Shown in pieces: positions 50,629-60,537 of a DNA stretch of 64,000 nucleotides. This stretch comes from Pelagisphaera sp964404745 (GTDB taxonomy: Bacteria; Verrucomicrobiota; Verrucomicrobiia; Opitutales; Opitutaceae), in the NCBI GenBank assembly GCA_964404745.1, contig CAYOLG010000027.1:1-64000 (forward strand), in the 5' to 3' direction. Under the pieces are notes generated by a model. That model did not search any database, was not told the origin of the DNA, and worked only from the letters and a program-made list of their open reading frames with translations. Every line of letters begins with the position of its first letter. The first letter of the stretch is position 1. The position numbers were made by a program, and so were the translations under genes.

Positions 50629-51150
50629 TCACTTAATTTTCTCGACTGACCGCTGGATTCGGAAACCCTCTTCGTTTCCCAGCCGGGCCTTAGCATCGCG
50701 ATTTATGTCCCTTTGACTGACCTTCTTCTTCTTGATTTTCGACTTCTCTACTTGAGCGGCAGCCCGTTTGGAAAGCTCCAAAGTAAGCGCTTCATGGTAG
50801 GCCTTTTCGAAGGCATCCGATGATTTGATTACCTGGTCCAGCAGTCGCGGCTGGCTCATGGAATTTTTCTGGCCTATGCTTGTGCTGGCTTGGCTAAGTT
50901 TGCTGATGGAATCCGACGCTTTATTTATCGAAGGCGTCTTCTTTATGCCTTGATAGCGAGAACGGCCGAATTTTAGTCGATTCGCAGAATACCGCTTCTG
51001 CTGTAAAAAGGAATTCTTCTCGGTATTCAGCTTCTTCAATTGAAGGGATTGCGGCTTTACGGTCTTGGAAGCGTCTACCCGTAAATTCGCTCCCCAGCAT
51101 GAGGTGATCACCAGTGTGGCGACTACTAAAGCTGCTACAATATGACGCAT
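50629..51150 (-). CDS. Basic lipoprotein-like hypothetical protein
   Basis: The ATG at 51150 gives a signal peptide ending in a lipobox-like ITSC (MRHIVAALVVATLVITSCWG); a longer frame to 51177 adds nine residues. The mature part is Lys/Ser-rich and helical (KKTPSINKASDSISKLSQ, EVEKSKIKKKKVSQRDINRD-like). No family is recognised. It lies downstream of nuoN on the same strand (about 95 bp), so it could be read with the nuo genes. Confidence 0.55.
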   Translation of the reverse strand: MRHIVAALVVATLVITSCWGANLRVDASKTVKPQSLQLKKLNTEKNSFLQQKRYSANRLKFGRSRYQGIKKTPSINKASDSISKLSQASTSIGQKNSMSQPRLLDQVIKSSDAFEKAYHEALTLELSKRAAAQVEKSKIKKKKVSQRDINRDAKARLGNEEGFRIQRSVEKIK

Positions 51151-51245
51151 CAATAACACGAGTACTCTGTACACCAACCGCGACTCAAAAGGAATCGGAA
51201 AGTCTGTCTACCTGAAATCTTCGGGCGATACGACCGGAAAAATGG

Positions 51246-52766
51246 CTACCCGCCTGCCAGCATGCTACTCAACGGCGCTTGGTAAAATCCTATAACGATC
51301 GTTCCCGCAACCACAGCGACGATAGCTACCTTACCGAAGAAACCTAGTCGAGCTCCCGGCACCGGTTCCTCTCTTCCTTCGTCTTCATCTTCGCTAAATC
51401 GCCACGCTTCGAAAAACGCGGCCTTGATGATGCCAAAATAGTAGTAGATCGAGATCACAACTCCAACAACAGCAACACCTAAGAGGCCATACTGCTCCGC
51501 TTGAAAAGCGGCCACAAAAATCAAAAGCTTGCCGATAAATCCAGCTAATGGCGGAATCCCGGCCAAAGATCCGACACCTACTGCCAGAGCCAAACCGAGA
51601 AAACCATTCCGTTTGGCCAAATCTCCGAGATCGTCCAGACTCAACTCCGAATCGCCGGCCCCATCGATGTGAGCCATCACCGCGAAAACCGCAATGGACG
51701 CCAGCAGATAGGCAAACAGATAAAACATCACTGCCGTACCGGCCCACTCAACCGTTCGGCTGGCGATAACTCCCAGCAAGAGAAATCCAGCATGCGAGAC
51801 TCCCGATAGACCCATAAGTCGCTTGAGATTCCGTTGAGTCAGGGCAGCCAAATTTCCAAACAGGATCGTCAAAATAGCCAGAGCCGAAAGAAGCGGATAC
51901 ATCCAATCGCCGATCGGATCAAAAACGTCAACTAGACGCATGAGCATGGCGAATCCCGCCGCTTTCGAGGCAATCGCTAAAAGGGCTGTCGTTGGAGTGG
52001 GAGCTCCCTGATAAACATCTGGGACCCAAATTTGAAAGGGAAATGCACCGATCTTGAAAGCGATTCCCGAAAGGACCAAGAGCATGCCCAATAGCCCTAG
52101 CGTATCCGCCTGATTAGCTGACAAAAATCGGGAGAGATTCCCGAAATTCATGGGATCCGTGCTGCTCGCCATTAAGGCCGGATTGCTTCCCGCTCCATAC
52201 AGAAGAACGATACCGAAAAGCAGGATCGCCGAGCTAAGGGCGCCCATGATCAGATACTTCAAGCCCGCCTCTAAAGAGACCACGGTATCCCTAAAATAGC
52301 TCACCAAGATGTAGAAACCCACCGTCGCGGTTTCCAACGCAACGAAGAGCATTACAAAGTGGTTTGCCTGAGCCAGCAGCATTAAGGCCGCCGTTACCAC
52401 TAGCAATATGTGGAAATATTCGACCTGAGGAAGCGTCTTTCGATCGAGACTAACGATTCCAAGATAGCTCACCAATACAGATGTGATTAGAAAAAAGATA
52501 CGGAAAACTTGCCCTGTTTCATCGAAGCGGATCATGCCGCCAAAAGCTTCGCCTACCGCAACATCGCTCATGCCTCCCCAAATGAGACTAACTAATATCG
52601 CCAGTTGCCCAATTACCGCGACGCGGGGGATCACTCCATGAGCGACTTTAGGAAGGACAATCTCGAGGCCAAGCAGCAGCAAGGCGAGAATACCCAAGGC
52701 CAACTCCGGCCCGATGGCTCCCCAGCTATTCGATTCCACTATTTGTTGTAGGTATTCGGTGGACAT
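51246..52766 (-). CDS. nuoN: NADH-quinone oxidoreductase subunit N
   Basis: The 506-aa protein has about 14 membrane helices with the antiporter-like core VLSGIAFKIGAFPFQIWVPDVYQGAPTPTTALLAIASKAAGF (residues 225-270), including the key Lys of the proton path, and the GVSHAGFLLLGVI segment. It is the last gene of the operon, 30 bp after nuoM. Confidence 0.97.
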   Translation of the reverse strand: MSTEYLQQIVESNSWGAIGPELALGILALLLLGLEIVLPKVAHGVIPRVAVIGQLAILVSLIWGGMSDVAVGEAFGGMIRFDETGQVFRIFFLITSVLVSYLGIVSLDRKTLPQVEYFHILLVVTAALMLLAQANHFVMLFVALETATVGFYILVSYFRDTVVSLEAGLKYLIMGALSSAILLFGIVLLYGAGSNPALMASSTDPMNFGNLSRFLSANQADTLGLLGMLLVLSGIAFKIGAFPFQIWVPDVYQGAPTPTTALLAIASKAAGFAMLMRLVDVFDPIGDWMYPLLSALAILTILFGNLAALTQRNLKRLMGLSGVSHAGFLLLGVIASRTVEWAGTAVMFYLFAYLLASIAVFAVMAHIDGAGDSELSLDDLGDLAKRNGFLGLALAVGVGSLAGIPPLAGFIGKLLIFVAAFQAEQYGLLGVAVVGVVISIYYYFGIIKAAFFEAWRFSEDEDEGREEPVPGARLGFFGKVAIVAVVAGTIVIGFYQAPLSSMLAGG

Positions 52767-52796
52767 TACGTGTGCTATTCAGGTATCTTCAAGTCG

Positions 52797-54317
52797 CTAT
52801 CGCTTTTCGCTCGCGTATACGGGTTCCAGCTCAAGGGAATCGTTGAGCGACTCCGTGATCGTCTTGGGAAAGAAGCCGACGAAAAACAGCAGGATGATCA
52901 AGATCAAGGCGGGGACGCGTTCACTCCAACTCATATCGACCACCGAGACCTCTTTCTGCGACTCGACGAACTCATCCGACTCTTTCCCGAAGAAAACGCC
53001 AGCGATAGCTCTCAATCCATAAACCGCCGAGATAACGATGCCCGCGACTATAGCGAAAATGAGCCAGTTCTTGAATTCGTAGACCGCCATGAAAATGGAA
53101 ATCTCTCCCCAAAAGTTGGCCAGTCCGGGCCCCGGCAAACCGATACTCGCCATCATCGCGCAAACGAAAAAAGCGGCTAACACTGGAGCCTTTTTCGCTA
53201 GTCCTCCCATTTCGCCAATCTCGAATGTTTGCGTGCGATGGTGTACCATCGTAGAAAGCATGAACAGCAGGGCCACGGTTAGTCCGTGAGCTACCATCAT
53301 TATAACTACGCCACCCACTCCGAGAACGCTCATGGCCGCGATACCCAGAAAAGCATAACCCATGTGCATAACAGAGCTGTAACCAATAAGCTGTTTCAAA
53401 TCCTTTTGGGCCATGGCAATAAAACCGACAACCAGCACATTGCCTAGAGCCAGCCAAACGATCCAGCCCTCCCAGAGGCTAACGCCACTTGGCAGCAAAG
53501 GAATGGCCACTTGTATCAAACCATAGAGACCGAATTTTTTAAGTACACCAGCATGCAGCATGGCTGCCGAGCTGGGAGCTGCCCCATACCCTAGTGGAGC
53601 CCAGGTGTGCAATGGCCAAAGGGAAACGAGGATTCCAAACCCGAAAAGCAGCAAACCAAAAGCGTAGTTTTGGATGGACTCGGCCAACGGGGCCTCGGCC
53701 AGATGAGCCTTAAGCGTGATCAAGTCGAACGATCCCGCCCCGCTCTTTACGTAAATGGCGATCAGGCCGACAAGCGAAAGCATGGCCCCCAGCGTCAGAT
53801 AAATCGTCATCTTCATCGCCGCGTAATTACGATCCCGGCCTCCCCAAATTCCCACCATGATAAAGGTAGGAATCAACGCTAGCTCGTGGAAAAAGTAGAA
53901 AAAGAAGATATCAATTGAGGCAAAGACCCCCATCAGGCCTGCATGCATGACGAGCAAGCAGAAAAGATATCGGTGCAGGTTATCCGCTTTCGATTGAGCA
54001 GCGTACAGCCCTGCTGCCAATCCTACGGTGGCGGCCATGACAAACAAGGGCAGGCTAACGCCATTCAATCCTAGATGCAGACTAATTCCAATAAGACTCA
54101 AACCTGTATCCAAATTGCTGACAAACGCGTATCCGCCTGGCTCGGCAGGATTGTAGGCAATCCAGGCGAACAATGATAAGATCAGAGGAATGGCGAATCC
54201 CGCTACCGCTACAATCTGCACGGCGGGCCGACCCCAATTCTTCGCCCACAAAGTGATGAAAGCCAAAACGAGCGGGACGGCTATGGAGTAGTGAACTAGT
54301 GAAGCGAAATCGTTCAT
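52797..54317 (-). CDS. nuoM: NADH-quinone oxidoreductase subunit M
   Basis: The 506-aa protein is a membrane proton-pumping subunit with LICMHAGLMGVFASIDIFFFYFFHELALIPTFIMVG-like helices near 130, WPLHTWAPLGYGAAPSSAAMLHAGVLKKFGLYGL near 235 (the conserved Lys and His) and MHMGYAFLGIAAMS near 315. The FFHELALIP Glu belongs to the proton path. It lies 29 bp after nuoL. Confidence 0.97.
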   Translation of the reverse strand: MNDFASLVHYSIAVPLVLAFITLWAKNWGRPAVQIVAVAGFAIPLILSLFAWIAYNPAEPGGYAFVSNLDTGLSLIGISLHLGLNGVSLPLFVMAATVGLAAGLYAAQSKADNLHRYLFCLLVMHAGLMGVFASIDIFFFYFFHELALIPTFIMVGIWGGRDRNYAAMKMTIYLTLGAMLSLVGLIAIYVKSGAGSFDLITLKAHLAEAPLAESIQNYAFGLLLFGFGILVSLWPLHTWAPLGYGAAPSSAAMLHAGVLKKFGLYGLIQVAIPLLPSGVSLWEGWIVWLALGNVLVVGFIAMAQKDLKQLIGYSSVMHMGYAFLGIAAMSVLGVGGVVIMMVAHGLTVALLFMLSTMVHHRTQTFEIGEMGGLAKKAPVLAAFFVCAMMASIGLPGPGLANFWGEISIFMAVYEFKNWLIFAIVAGIVISAVYGLRAIAGVFFGKESDEFVESQKEVSVVDMSWSERVPALILIILLFFVGFFPKTITESLNDSLELEPVYASEKR

Positions 54318-54346
54318 AAAATGAATCTAGAGGACATCCCGAACCG

Positions 54347-56248
54347 TTAGAAAATACCTATAGCCAAAACCCAAAAAAGTACAAGGCCTCCAATAAACCA
54401 ATACACGTAATTGTGAAGGCTACCGACATGCAAGGAGCGCAAACCGATTCCAATCAAGCCAGCTACTCCCGCCATGCCGCGAATAATAAGCCCGGAAAGA
54501 GCGATTTGCTCTAAGAAGTGCAGCGTCATGGCTACGGGTTGCTGTACCTTGGCGACATACCAATCGTAAACCTGATCAAAATAGAACTTTTCATTGAGAA
54601 CCCGATACACAGGTTTCGCCGACGATTCTAGACTATCCTTTTCCGCCCCGCCCCGATAAATGAGCCAGGCCCCGACAAGACCGACCGTCCAGGCAACGAC
54701 ACTGAAGATTGCGACGACCGTGTGGTGTTCGCCGTGAGCGACGCTCTCTCCCACCTCGATAATGGGCTTCAACGCTCGAGGATACGCCCATACAAAGCCT
54801 CCTAAAACTGATCCGATCGCCAGCAAGCATAGCGGAATCGTCATTACTAGGCTATTTTCTTTGGCATGCTCGGCTGATTCAGATTTCGGACTCCCAAGAA
54901 AAGCGATTTTCCAAAGGCGGATCATGTAGAAGGCGGTTAACACGGCTCCTAAGACCAGACAGAAAAACGCTGGCGAGCTCTGTTGATAAGCTAGAGCCAA
55001 GATGGCATCCTTGGAATAGAATCCCGCGGTAATGAATGGCGTTCCAATCAAAGCCGCCAATGCGATCGTGAAGGTCCAAAAGGTGATCGGCATCCGATTT
55101 CTCAATCCACCCATACGAAAAATATCTTGCTCATGGTGGCAGGCATGGATCACGGAACCTGAACCAAGGAAAAGCAGGGCCTTGAAAAATGCGTGTGTCG
55201 TCAGGTGAAACATAGCTGCCGCGACGCCTCCGGTGACTATTGCGTGCCCATGGCTTTCTCCACCACCCAGAGCCACCAGGCTACCTAGACCAAAAGCGGC
55301 TACCATATAGCCAAGCTGCGATACGGTCGAATAGGCTAGGATCTTTTTGATGTCCCGTTGGGCGATAGCCGTGAATCCGGCAACCAGAGCCGTTGCTACG
55401 CCTACCCAAGTAATCACCTGCAAGGCATCAGCCGTCATCAAAAATCCAGTGCGGCACAAAAGAAATACGCCAGCGGCGACCATGGTTGCCGCATGGATCA
55501 AGGCAGAAACAGGCGTGGGGCCTTCCATCGCGTCTGGAAGCCAGACGTGCAATGGCAACTGGCCAGACTTTCCAACCGTGCCGCAAAAAAGAAGCAATCC
55601 GATAGCCGTCACTGAGGCGGAATCCAAAAGGGATGCATCCTCGTGGAATTCACCCGCTAAAGAAGAAAGACTGAAAGTGCCGAAGTAGGAAAACACCATC
55701 ACGATTCCAATTAGAAAACCGAAGTCCCCCACTCGGTTTACGATGAACGCCTTCTTTGAAGCGGCTGCCGCGCTGGGCTTATCCAGATAAAATCCGATTA
55801 GCATGTAGGAACTGAATCCCACCAGTTCCCAAAAGATGAAAAGCGTCACCAATCCGCTAGCCATCACAAGACCGAGCATGGAGAACATGAAGATCGACAG
55901 CCCGCCAAAAAATCGGGCCCGATCCGGATCATCTTTCATGTATCCATAGCTGAATACATGTACAAGGAATCCGACAAATGCTACGACGAAGAGCATTAGC
56001 TTGGCCAGATCGTCGATCAGGAAACCGAAATCGACACTAAACGAGCCGATTTCGATCCAGGATGCATTGTATTCGAAATTGTCGACCTTGAATATCAGAT
56101 GCAACGCCGTCGCCAATATGAGGGCTGCCGCTCCGATCGAAACGCCCGTCGCGATACCGCCGCTCCTGCGAAAAAAGAAAGCGATCGCTGTAGCGGAAAA
56201 CAAGGGGATCGCCAGCAATCCGTATGCGTATAATTCTGAACCCATCAA
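54347..56248 (-). CDS. nuoL: NADH-quinone oxidoreductase subunit L
   Basis: The 633-aa protein has FIFWELVGFSSYMLIGFYLDKPSA near 130, GKSGQLPLHVWLPDAMEGPTPVSALIHAATMVAAGVFLL near 220 and a C-terminal lateral helix region. All the conserved pump residues are visible (Lys in GKSGQLP, His in ALIHAATM). Its ATG overlaps the nuoK stop (56245-56248). Confidence 0.97.
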   Translation of the reverse strand: MMGSELYAYGLLAIPLFSATAIAFFFRRSGGIATGVSIGAAALILATALHLIFKVDNFEYNASWIEIGSFSVDFGFLIDDLAKLMLFVVAFVGFLVHVFSYGYMKDDPDRARFFGGLSIFMFSMLGLVMASGLVTLFIFWELVGFSSYMLIGFYLDKPSAAAASKKAFIVNRVGDFGFLIGIVMVFSYFGTFSLSSLAGEFHEDASLLDSASVTAIGLLLFCGTVGKSGQLPLHVWLPDAMEGPTPVSALIHAATMVAAGVFLLCRTGFLMTADALQVITWVGVATALVAGFTAIAQRDIKKILAYSTVSQLGYMVAAFGLGSLVALGGGESHGHAIVTGGVAAAMFHLTTHAFFKALLFLGSGSVIHACHHEQDIFRMGGLRNRMPITFWTFTIALAALIGTPFITAGFYSKDAILALAYQQSSPAFFCLVLGAVLTAFYMIRLWKIAFLGSPKSESAEHAKENSLVMTIPLCLLAIGSVLGGFVWAYPRALKPIIEVGESVAHGEHHTVVAIFSVVAWTVGLVGAWLIYRGGAEKDSLESSAKPVYRVLNEKFYFDQVYDWYVAKVQQPVAMTLHFLEQIALSGLIIRGMAGVAGLIGIGLRSLHVGSLHNYVYWFIGGLVLFWVLAIGIF

Positions 56249-56547
56249 TTCTTAAGTGCGTTTAACTCTTCGACCTCCACAGTTTGCCGTTTTCGAAACA
56301 GCGCCACGATTATTGCTAGGCCGACAGCCACCTCTGCTGCCGCTACGGTAATGGTGAAAAAGACGAATACGTTGCCCCCCATCCCTCCGTGGTATCGCGA
56401 GAATGCAACTAGGGCCAAGTTCGCGGCATTCAACATCAGCTCGAGGCACATGTATATCACCAGCGTATTTTTCCGAAGGAGCACTCCGAAAAAGCCGATG
56501 GAAAATAACAGGCTGCTGACAATAATATAGTGTTCGAGCCCGATCAT
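56245..56547 (-). CDS. nuoK: NADH-quinone oxidoreductase subunit K
   Basis: The 100-aa protein has three helices with FGVLLRKNTLVIYMCLELMLNAANLALVAF, containing the conserved Glu, and a second Glu in VAAAEVAVGLAIIVALFRK. It overlaps both nuoJ (4 bp) and nuoL (4 bp). Confidence 0.97.
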   Translation of the reverse strand: MIGLEHYIIVSSLLFSIGFFGVLLRKNTLVIYMCLELMLNAANLALVAFSRYHGGMGGNVFVFFTITVAAAEVAVGLAIIVALFRKRQTVEVEELNALKN

Positions 56548-57059
56548 TTTGCCGCTCCATCTGTATCCAGTTTTTTGCTCAAGGCGATCACTCCTATCAT
56601 GGCGATCAAAAGCAGGAATCCCGTTACTTGCATGGGTAGCAAGTAAGTCGTGAAAAGCTCGTAGCCAAAAGGCTTGAGACTGGCGCCGCTAGGCTCCGGA
56701 AGTGCAGCCGCCTTCGTTTTTATCGATTCGGCCGAAACAATCGATACGGCCCCTACGATCAAAATGGCTAGTCCGACGATACTCGCCACCCAGGTGTAGA
56801 CACTTGTTTTCTTAGCAGCGGATTCCCTCACATCCAGGAGCATTATGATGAAAAGGAAGAGCACCATCACGGCTCCCGCATACACCAGTACTTGAATGAC
56901 CGCAAGGAAGTAGGCTTCTAGCAGCACAAACATGGCCGCCATGCTGAGAAAGGTTCCTATGAGGAACATCGCTCCATTGACTGTGTTCCGACTAACGACC
57001 ACGCCTACGCCGGCCGCTAGGGCTGCGGTTGAGAATATGTAAAAGAAAACGTCCGTCAT
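56544..57059 (-). CDS. nuoJ: NADH-quinone oxidoreductase subunit J
   Basis: The 171-aa protein has five helices and AGVGVVVSRNTVNGAMFLI near 16 plus VIQVLVYAGAVMVLFLFIIMLLDVR near 54, the family signature. The last part is shorter than in some homologues. It lies 30 bp after nuoI. Confidence 0.95.
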   Translation of the reverse strand: MTDVFFYIFSTAALAAGVGVVVSRNTVNGAMFLIGTFLSMAAMFVLLEAYFLAVIQVLVYAGAVMVLFLFIIMLLDVRESAAKKTSVYTWVASIVGLAILIVGAVSIVSAESIKTKAAALPEPSGASLKPFGYELFTTYLLPMQVTGFLLLIAMIGVIALSKKLDTDGAAK

Positions 57060-57089
57060 GCTTATCGTGTATCGCGCGACCCTCTCGTT

Positions 57090-57629
57090 CTAGTGATGCC
57101 CGTCTCCCTTTTTAGCGGCTTCCTTTTTCTTCTTCCATTTGAAGTGCTCGTCGTGAAGCGTGCCGCCGAGCTCGTAGAGCTTTTCCTTGTTGTTTACCAT
57201 TTCTTTCCGCGTGTAACCGGACATGGAAAACTGGTTTTGCAACCATATGGCTTCCTCCGGGCATACTTCCTGACACATTCCGCAATAAATACAGCGAAGC
57301 ATGTCGATATCGAACTCCTTGGGAGCCTTTTCCACATGAACATAGTCGCTATCCTCCGATATTTCTCCAGGCGTAATACGTATCGCTTTGGGGGGACAAA
57401 CGAACTCGCAGAGCTGACAAGAAACGCACTTCTCCCGGCCTTCGGGATCTTTGACTAAAGTAGGCACGCCTCGATAGCCTTCCGGAATCGTCGGCCTCTG
57501 CTCGGGATACTCCAGCGTAACCGGTTTTTCCCAGATCCTGCGAAACGTAGTGGAAAGCCCCCTGGCAATCTCCGGAAGATAGAGTTTCTCCATCAAAGTC
57601 AGTGGCTTTCTTTTTATTACAATCGACAT
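57090..57629 (-). CDS. nuoI: NADH-quinone oxidoreductase subunit I
   Basis: The 179-aa protein has two 4Fe-4S motifs: CVSCQLCEFVCP near 68-79 and CIYCGMCQEVCP near 112-123. It links the peripheral arm to the quinone site. The C-terminus ends in HH after a Lys-rich run (KWKKKKEAAKKGDGHH). Confidence 0.97.
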   Translation of the reverse strand: MSIVIKRKPLTLMEKLYLPEIARGLSTTFRRIWEKPVTLEYPEQRPTIPEGYRGVPTLVKDPEGREKCVSCQLCEFVCPPKAIRITPGEISEDSDYVHVEKAPKEFDIDMLRCIYCGMCQEVCPEEAIWLQNQFSMSGYTRKEMVNNKEKLYELGGTLHDEHFKWKKKKEAAKKGDGHH

Positions 57630-57679
57630 ATTTGTGATGCTTGAAGTTGGCGTTGAGCGGCGGTCTCTCTATCTAGGGT

Positions 57680-58786
57680 CTATAAGCCTGTATCCAAATA
57701 AAATATTATTAGGGCATAGGCTACCAAGTTGGCGATCGATAATGGCAGTAGCGTAGACCAACCCAATCGCATAACTTGATCGTAGCGGAATCTTGGAAGC
57801 GTCCAGCGTATCCACATGAAGAAGAACATCATGGCGCACATCTTGCCAAGGAAGATGCCAACTGATAAAGCAGCTCCGAGAATGCCTTTATCCATGCCTA
57901 GCGTTTCCAAGGTCACGAAAGGAAGCGGGTTCCATCCGCCGAGAAAGAGCAAAGTAAAAACGCAGGACCCGATAATCATGTGGGCATACTCGCCTACGAA
58001 GAAGAGGCCGAATTTGAAAGAGCTATACTCCGTGTGGAATCCGCTCACCAACTCCGTCTCCGACTCGGCCATATCGAAAGGCAGTCGATTCGTTTCCGCA
58101 AACAGGCACACGAGAAAAATGATCGCCGACACCGGCATCCACATAGCGAACCAGAATCCGTTTTGAGCCTGGGCGATATCGAATAAGTTCATCGTTCCCT
58201 CTCTTCCCGGAGCATTCACCCACATCAATACCGGAAGCACGGACACTCCCATAGCCAGCTCATAGGAAATCATTTGAGCGGAGGCCCGGATACCGCCTAG
58301 AAACGGGTATTTGGAATTCGATGACCAACCTGCAAGCACCACGCCATAAACGCCGAGCGATGAAATGGCAAAAAGGAAGAGCAAGCCCACATTGACGTTT
58401 GCCAGTACCAGCGGGATTACTTCACCAGCCTCCGTAACAAACTGTCCGAACGGTACAACAGCTACCGTAGTCAGAGCGGGCACCAAGGACAGAACCGGAG
58501 CCATGATGAAGTAGAATTTGTTAACATGGGCGGGCACCACGTCTTCTTTGAAAAGGAATTTCAATCCGTCTGGCAGCGGCTGGAAAATGCCCAGTCTCGT
58601 TAAGAAAGGCCCTATGATGGGTATTCCACCGATAATCGGCAGGGCGGTCCTGTTCGGCCCCACTCGACCTTGAATCCAGCTCGAAATTTTGCGTTCGGCC
58701 AGCACGGCGTACGCGCACAACGTCATGATTACGACAACTACGATCGAGGCGTAAACGATTTTAACAATGATGGGATTCAATTCCAT
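57680..58786 (-). CDS. nuoH: NADH-quinone oxidoreductase subunit H
   Basis: The 368-aa protein has about eight membrane helices with ERKISSWIQGRVGPNRTALPI near 30-50 and FAETNRLPFDMAESETELVSGFHTEYSSFKFGLFF near 230, the quinone-chamber motifs including the acidic loop. Both are complete. Confidence 0.97.
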   Translation of the reverse strand: MELNPIIVKIVYASIVVVVIMTLCAYAVLAERKISSWIQGRVGPNRTALPIIGGIPIIGPFLTRLGIFQPLPDGLKFLFKEDVVPAHVNKFYFIMAPVLSLVPALTTVAVVPFGQFVTEAGEVIPLVLANVNVGLLFLFAISSLGVYGVVLAGWSSNSKYPFLGGIRASAQMISYELAMGVSVLPVLMWVNAPGREGTMNLFDIAQAQNGFWFAMWMPVSAIIFLVCLFAETNRLPFDMAESETELVSGFHTEYSSFKFGLFFVGEYAHMIIGSCVFTLLFLGGWNPLPFVTLETLGMDKGILGAALSVGIFLGKMCAMMFFFMWIRWTLPRFRYDQVMRLGWSTLLPLSIANLVAYALIIFYLDTGL

Positions 58787-58801
58787 AGGGCTCGAGGCTC
58801 G

Positions 58802-60496
58802 CTATTCAGCGGCGACCGCTTCCTGCTTCGGTTCGAAGTGTAAAGACTTTCCTTCCCGAAAGGGCAGATGTTCAAAAGCGCTGCTATCCAGAACTTTGCC
58901 CTGGTCGGGTAGAGATTGGAAACTCAGTTCCGCCAATTGGCTGATCTCGCCAGCGATCTGCGTCCAAATGGAGCCGACAGTAGAGGGGAATGTTTCATTC
59001 TCGATGTTCGCTATTATGGTGGCCAGGGCATACAGATCTTCTATGCATCCTCGGGGACCCGGCACGACACGATTAAATTTTTGGATACGGAACTGCTGAT
59101 TAATGACCGAGCCGGATTTTTCGAACTGGGTCAGTCCCGCCAAGACTACGTCAGCTTTCTCGGAAGTCGCATTTCGATGCGTTCCCAAGTAGACGATCGT
59201 AACTTTAGATAGGCACTCGTCGGACAGCCCCGCGTCGATTAAATCTTCCTTGACCGAAAATACGGTCTTCACTTCTCCGCTATCGATTTTGGAACCCAGT
59301 TCATCGAGCCGTTCCTCGGGCAATGTATCGATCAAGCCCGTTACTAAAGCGCCGCGAACATTGGGATTCCGATCCACAGACATAAGCAGGCCATCATCTT
59401 CCCCATATCTAGCAACCAGATCGACCCTACTGGCGTTGGCCGATTTCGCAAGCGCCTTGAGGACGAACTGCTCTTCCACACTGCTCTGGCCTGAGCCGAC
59501 GATGGCGACGCCGCCCTCCTGAAGGATCTCGCTCGCTCTAGCGATCGCCTCAGTTGCCGGCACCTCGTTCCCAGCGATCGAGCAAACAGCTAGTCGATCT
59601 TCCGCTTCCACGATCTTATATAATTCGCGTCCCGAGTCCGTTATCCAGGTATCGTTAACTTCGTCGTTTCTCCGCGGAGTCACTCGATAGATCTTTCCCT
59701 CGCGAGCCGAAACCACAGTGTTGGCCCCTACGCTGGTTTCAAAGTCGATGCTGTTAACCTCTTTGAGAAACCAGACCCGCATCTTGAAACGGAAATCGGT
59801 ACTCGTCAGCGCTCCCACCGGGCAAATATCCACAGTGTTCAGAGAATAATTATTAGCCAGCTCTTTGCCCGGGAAGCACGTAAGCGTTGAATAACTGCCC
59901 CGGTCCGTGAAGCCCAGCACGCTATCGTTGGCAATTTCATCACAAAAGCGAATGCATCGAGAGCAAAGCACGCAACGCTCATCATCCAATGTCACCCTCG
60001 GCCCTAAGCGCGTTCGCTTGGGCTTGACGTTCTTCTCCTCAATAAAACGGCTGTACCCACGGCCATGCTTGGACGAGAACTCCTGCAGCGTGCATTCCCC
60101 TGCCTGGTCGCAGATGGGGCAATCGAGCGGGTGGTTGATCAGCAAGAATTCCGTGATCGCCTCGCGCGACTCCAAAGCCTTTGCCGAGTCCGTTTTGATA
60201 TGCATCCCCGGGGCCGCCTTCGTCCCGCAGGCGATAGCTGGACCCGGCATCCACATGATCTTTGGAGAGCCATCCTCGTTGAGCATCGGTTCGCCCGTCG
60301 TCCGGTCACGCCCTGGCATTCCCAGCTCGACCAAGCACATGCGGCAATTCCCCGCAATCGAAAGTTTGGGATGATAGCAATAGTGGGGAATCTCCTTTCG
60401 GAGCATGGCAGCGGCTTCAACCATGTTAGTGCCTGCCGGCACCTGCAAATCTTGGCCGTCTATGTTAACTGTAATTAGATTGTCCTTGTCTTCCAT
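58802..60496 (-). CDS. nuoG: NADH-quinone oxidoreductase subunit G (short form)
   Basis: The 564-aa protein carries the 2Fe-2S site CYHPKLSIAGNCRMC near 38-52, the His-ligated and Cys cluster HPLDCPICDQAGECTLQ near 117-133 and two 4Fe-4S groups CVLCSRCIRFCDE near 175 and the CPVGALTS loop near 227. The following molybdopterin-fold part is shorter than in E. coli NuoG (about 900 aa). It lacks the extra domain but retains all cluster ligands I looked for. It lies 41 bp after nuoF. Confidence 0.95.
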   Translation of the reverse strand: MEDKDNLITVNIDGQDLQVPAGTNMVEAAAMLRKEIPHYCYHPKLSIAGNCRMCLVELGMPGRDRTTGEPMLNEDGSPKIMWMPGPAIACGTKAAPGMHIKTDSAKALESREAITEFLLINHPLDCPICDQAGECTLQEFSSKHGRGYSRFIEEKNVKPKRTRLGPRVTLDDERCVLCSRCIRFCDEIANDSVLGFTDRGSYSTLTCFPGKELANNYSLNTVDICPVGALTSTDFRFKMRVWFLKEVNSIDFETSVGANTVVSAREGKIYRVTPRRNDEVNDTWITDSGRELYKIVEAEDRLAVCSIAGNEVPATEAIARASEILQEGGVAIVGSGQSSVEEQFVLKALAKSANASRVDLVARYGEDDGLLMSVDRNPNVRGALVTGLIDTLPEERLDELGSKIDSGEVKTVFSVKEDLIDAGLSDECLSKVTIVYLGTHRNATSEKADVVLAGLTQFEKSGSVINQQFRIQKFNRVVPGPRGCIEDLYALATIIANIENETFPSTVGSIWTQIAGEISQLAELSFQSLPDQGKVLDSSAFEHLPFREGKSLHFEPKQEAVAAE

Positions 60497-60537
60497 TAGA
60501 GGCGCCTATCGCGTTTGCTGAACATCCATTCGCTGTA